A stretch of DNA of 64,000 nucleotides from an uncultured Paenibacillaceae bacterium (GTDB lineage: Bacteria; Bacillota; Bacilli; Paenibacillales; DA-C8): positions 62,001 to 126,000 of the forward strand of contig CALGAO010000127.1 of NCBI GenBank assembly GCA_937957685.1. The letters are read 5' to 3'. This document shows, in pieces, positions 61,789 to 64,000 of the stretch. The first letter of the stretch is position 1; each line of letters opens with the position of its first letter. The notes under the pieces are model-generated. The model was not told the DNA's origin. It ran no database searches and worked only from the letters and a program-made list of their open reading frames with translations. Position numbers and translations under genes: made by a program.

Positions 61789-61927
61789 TGGTCGCGGGAA
61801 GAACCTGGCGTCAGCCGGGATGACATTGCCGGACAGATTGATCTCCTTCACTTGTGCAATGGGCTTATTTCGAATAATATAGGCATATAGAGATATGGGG
61901 AAGACTGATGCCAGGGAGGAGACTGAT

Positions 61928-62224
61928 ATGTCACCAGATGAAATAATGAACTCACTAAGCCAGAAAGCGATCCACCTTCTCCGCGAGGATGCAGATAAAA
62001 TAGAAAAACTGATAGAGGTTCAGATGGAAACGCTGACCAACAGGCGCTGTCCGCTGTATGAAGAAGTATTGGACACGCAGATGTATGGATTGTCGCGAGA
62101 GATTGATTTTGCAGTCAGAGCCGGGCTGATCGACGCCGCAACCGGCAAGGAAATCCTGAACAAGCTCGAACGTAATCTGGCAAGTCTGTATGAGGCGTTG
62201 AATCAAAATCAACAAGGGGAGTAA
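61928..62224 (+). CDS. ylaN: YlaN family protein
   Basis: A 98-residue helical protein closely matching B. subtilis YlaN: KAIHLLREDADKIEKLIEVQ, CPLYEEVLDTQMYGLSREID, FAVRAGLIDAATGKEILNKL. YlaN is essential in B. subtilis under low iron and is linked to iron/Fur homeostasis. GGAGG is 8 bases before the ATG. In B. subtilis ylaN and ftsW are neighbours in the same direction; here ftsW is close but on the opposite strand with an Asp23 gene between. Confidence 0.93.
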   Translation: MSPDEIMNSLSQKAIHLLREDADKIEKLIEVQMETLTNRRCPLYEEVLDTQMYGLSREIDFAVRAGLIDAATGKEILNKLERNLASLYEALNQNQQGE

Positions 62225-62230
62225 TGCCGG

Positions 62231-62281
62231 GGGCTGTCCGCATAGCCAGCAGGAGACTGGCGGAGGATGGCCCTGTTTTTG
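62231..62281 (+). terminator. Intrinsic terminator after ylaN
   Basis: GCCAG/CTGGC inner stem and GGGC..TCC / GGA..GCCC outer pairs, followed by TGTTTTTG. Confidence 0.8.
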
Positions 62282-62369
62282 TCGGCAAGGTTGCATTTGC
62301 GGTTTGGGCCGTTATACAATACCAATATACGGGTGAGTAGTATCTAGTATTTGGAAGGAGGATGACCCG

Positions 62370-62744
62370 ATGGATGGAGCAGGAACGATTCGTATCTCCG
62401 ACGATGTGGTAGCTACCATCGCAGGCCTGGCAGCAACAGAGACGCCGGGGATCGCCGCGATGTCAGGAGGCATAAGCGAAGGTCTGGCACGACGCCTCAG
62501 CGGCAAGCAGGTGAACAAAGGGGTATCCGTTGAAGTGGGCGAGACGGAAGCAGCGATTGATCTTCGCGTCATCGTCAATTACGGAGCCAAGATTCATGAG
62601 GTGTGCAAGGACCTGCAGGTGAACGTGCGGGACGCCGTCTCCAACATGACCGGTCTCAAGGTTGTGGAGGTTAACGTGAAGGTGGAAGGCGTCGCCTTCC
62701 CGGAGGAGCAGACCACCGAGGTGGCGAAGGCTCGCGTGAAGTGA
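62370..62744 (+). CDS. Asp23/Gls24 family envelope stress protein (YloU/YqhY-like)
   Basis: A 124-residue Asp23-domain protein: GTIRISDDVVATIAGLAATE, PGIAAMSGG, VEVGETEAAIDLRVIVNYGA, IHEVCKDLQVNVRDAV, VVEVNVKVEGVAF. Family members are small, abundant proteins linked to the cell envelope or to lipid synthesis. GGAGGATG precedes the ATG with good spacing. It has its own terminator and converges on ftsW. Confidence 0.92.
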   Translation: MDGAGTIRISDDVVATIAGLAATETPGIAAMSGGISEGLARRLSGKQVNKGVSVEVGETEAAIDLRVIVNYGAKIHEVCKDLQVNVRDAVSNMTGLKVVEVNVKVEGVAFPEEQTTEVAKARVK

Positions 62745-62767
62745 TGCCGCTGCATGGCAACGATGAG

Positions 62768-62815
62768 AAGTTGGGAGCAAGCAGGGAGCGTTCTCTGCCT
62801 GGGTCTCAACTTTTT
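62768..62815 (+). terminator. Intrinsic terminator after the Asp23 gene
   Basis: AAGTTG / CAACTT outer arms and GCAGGGA / TCTCTGC inner arms, followed by TTTTTG. Confidence 0.75.
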
Positions 62816-62884
62816 GCGTTTCAGCGGAGTCGTCTGCCTGAGCGGTTCCGCGGTTCAGGGAACATGGAACCGCCTGGTCAGTCA

Positions 62885-62937
62885 AAAACGGGGCGCCGTC
62901 GGGTCAGCGATGCTGACCTTTCGGACAAGCCCCGTTT
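62885..62937 (-). terminator. Intrinsic terminator of ftsW
   Basis: On the minus strand AAACGGGGC ... GCCCCGTTTTTG with an inner GGTCAG/CTGACC stem. It lies 25 bp after the ftsW stop. Confidence 0.85.
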
Positions 62938-62961
62938 GATGTTCATGCAAGGTCTGATCCC

Positions 62962-64000
62962 CTATGCGCTTGAATAACGCGATATGCTCAGCAGGATCCC
63001 CATCGACATGAGCGTCACGAGCAAGGAGGAACCTCCGTAGCTGATGAAAGGCAGGGTCACGCCCGTGATCGGAATCAGGCCGGTAACGCCGCCCAGATTG
63101 ATCACGGCCTGGATGCCGATCATGCCCACGATCCCGGTGCCGAGCAGCGTGCCGAATATATCCGGGCAGCGCAGGGAGATGATGAGCGCGCGCCACATCA
63201 GCAAGAGCAACACGAGCAGCACGGTCAGGGCGCCGATCAGGCCGAGCTCCTCGCCGATGACCGGGAAGATGAAGTCGTTATAGGCGTAGGGCAGATAGTG
63301 CAGCTTCTGGATGCTCTGGCCGAAACCGGCTCCCGTCAGGCCGCCATGTCCGAAGGCATACAGCGACTGGATCAGATGAAACCCCGTATCCAGCGGGTCC
63401 GCCCAGGGATCAAGATATGCGGTGAAGCGGTCGAGCCGATAGCTCTTGATCTGGTCAGCGGGCGTGAACAGGAAGTACCCGCCCAGCACACACCCGAGGA
63501 TGCTGGCCAGGAACAGTCCGGACAGCAGGATATGCTTCAGGTTGGCCCCTCCCGCGATGATGACCAGCCCAGCGGTCATCACGAGGATGAAGCAGGAACC
63601 CAGGTCAGGCTGCATCATGATCAGGGCGCAGACGATGCCGACGATGATCATGACGGGCAGGAGCCCGCGCTTGAAGTCGCGGAATTTCTCGCCCTTGCGG
63701 CTGATCAGCGCGGCCAGGTACATGATGATGGCAAGCTTGGCGAATTCGGTAGGTTGGCCGCCGAACGGACCGATCTGGAACCAGCTGCGCGCTCCGTTGC
63801 GCACGACGCCGAAGATCAGCACCAGCACCAGGGAAGCAATGGCCAGCACGAAGACGGGGAAGACGAGCTTCTTCCACCACAGGAACGGGATATTCATCAT
63901 GATCAGCATGAGGAACAGCCCCGCCGCCGCCCAGATGATCTGGCGCTTGGTGAAGTAGAGTGAATCGTTATATTCGATCGCCGCCGTAGCCGAACTGGCG
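62962..64000 (-). CDS. ftsW: FtsW/RodA/SpoVE family lipid II polymerase, 3' part
   Basis: A SEDS peptidoglycan glycosyltransferase used at the division septum. The window holds about 346 C-terminal residues; the frame stays open to 64000 (EYNDSLYFTKRQIIWAAAGL and more upstream), so the start is outside. Diagnostic blocks are GARSWFQIGPFGGQPTEFAK, MQPDLGSCFILVMTAG, the catalytic-loop region with YRLDRFTAYLDPWADPLDTG, and the C-terminal LPFISYGGSSLL. FtsW rather than RodA or SpoVE is favoured by the nearby ylaN gene, its neighbour in B. subtilis. Confidence 0.9.
   Translation of the reverse strand, partial: ASSATAAIEYNDSLYFTKRQIIWAAAGLFLMLIMMNIPFLWWKKLVFPVFVLAIASLVLVLIFGVVRNGARSWFQIGPFGGQPTEFAKLAIIMYLAALISRKGEKFRDFKRGLLPVMIIVGIVCALIMMQPDLGSCFILVMTAGLVIIAGGANLKHILLSGLFLASILGCVLGGYFLFTPADQIKSYRLDRFTAYLDPWADPLDTGFHLIQSLYAFGHGGLTGAGFGQSIQKLHYLPYAYNDFIFPVIGEELGLIGALTVLLVLLLLMWRALIISLRCPDIFGTLLGTGIVGMIGIQAVINLGGVTGLIPITGVTLPFISYGGSSLLVTLMSMGILLSISRYSSA

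Overview
The window looks like chromosome from a high-GC, spore-forming member of the Firmicutes, most likely Paenibacillaceae. Nearly every gene has a strong AGGAGG-type ribosome binding site, TTG and GTG starts are common, and many gene products match Bacillus/Paenibacillus families (SleB-like hydrolase, KapB, YdjO, YktB, YlaN, DUF1292, DUF1885, CcpA, AcuA/AcuC/AcsA, SpeA, FtsW). A long membrane-anchored AraC regulator next to a lipoprotein/two-permease sugar importer is also typical of Paenibacillus. I see no rRNA, tRNA, CRISPR array, insertion sequence or prophage. Almost all of the window is coding.

Layout. 0-10 kb: an Fsr-type MFS exporter; an RND exporter divergent from a TetR regulator across paired operators; a frameshifted ywiC-like gene; DUF2277; an M3 oligoendopeptidase; a SleB-like cortex hydrolase preceded by a 56-residue membrane protein. 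10-16 kb: GNAT, nicotinate phosphoribosyltransferase, Na/Pi cotransporter with PhoU-like tail, HAD phosphatase, XRE regulator. 16-25 kb: a carbohydrate uptake locus (AraC-type sensor-regulator, frameshifted solute-binding lipoprotein, intact paralogue, two permeases, SDR oxidoreductase) with a consensus-matching cre site between regulator and first lipoprotein. 25-32 kb: YdjO, KapB, CvfC-like HEAT protein, HemY, an MBL hydrolase and several small proteins. 32-39 kb: SpeA, two MFS exporters, YktB and two gene-poor stretches, one with short repeats and one with apparent acetyltransferase debris. 39-44 kb: gnd, aroK, rhodanese, aroA, CoA-binding protein. 44-53 kb: a Q-rich repeat protein, a PTS enzyme I homologue, VanZ, a zinc-finger protein, ccpA, acuC, acuA and divergent acsA. 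53-64 kb: PBP1A with FnIII tail, rpsD with a long leader, a GAF-GAF-GGDEF cyclase, a lipoprotein, aminopeptidase, an HPr-like protein lacking the catalytic His, YlaN, Asp23 and the 3' part of ftsW.

How the parts connect. Carbon control recurs: ccpA lies beside the acu/acs cluster, a cre-like site sits at the acsA start, another cre lies at the sugar importer, and the window holds an enzyme I homologue and an HPr-like protein that keeps the regulatory serine but has lost the phosphorylatable histidine. Envelope and sporulation functions form a second theme (SleB, PBP1A, FtsW, KapB). Two genes carry single-base frameshifts that could be real decay or sequence error. The most unusual items are the three-repeat Q-rich protein at 44.0 kb, the His-less HPr-like protein at 61.5 kb, the micro-ORFs that end on the start codons of aroK and an MFS gene, and the paired operators of the RND/TetR pair. 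I found no clear evidence for a completely new multigene system.
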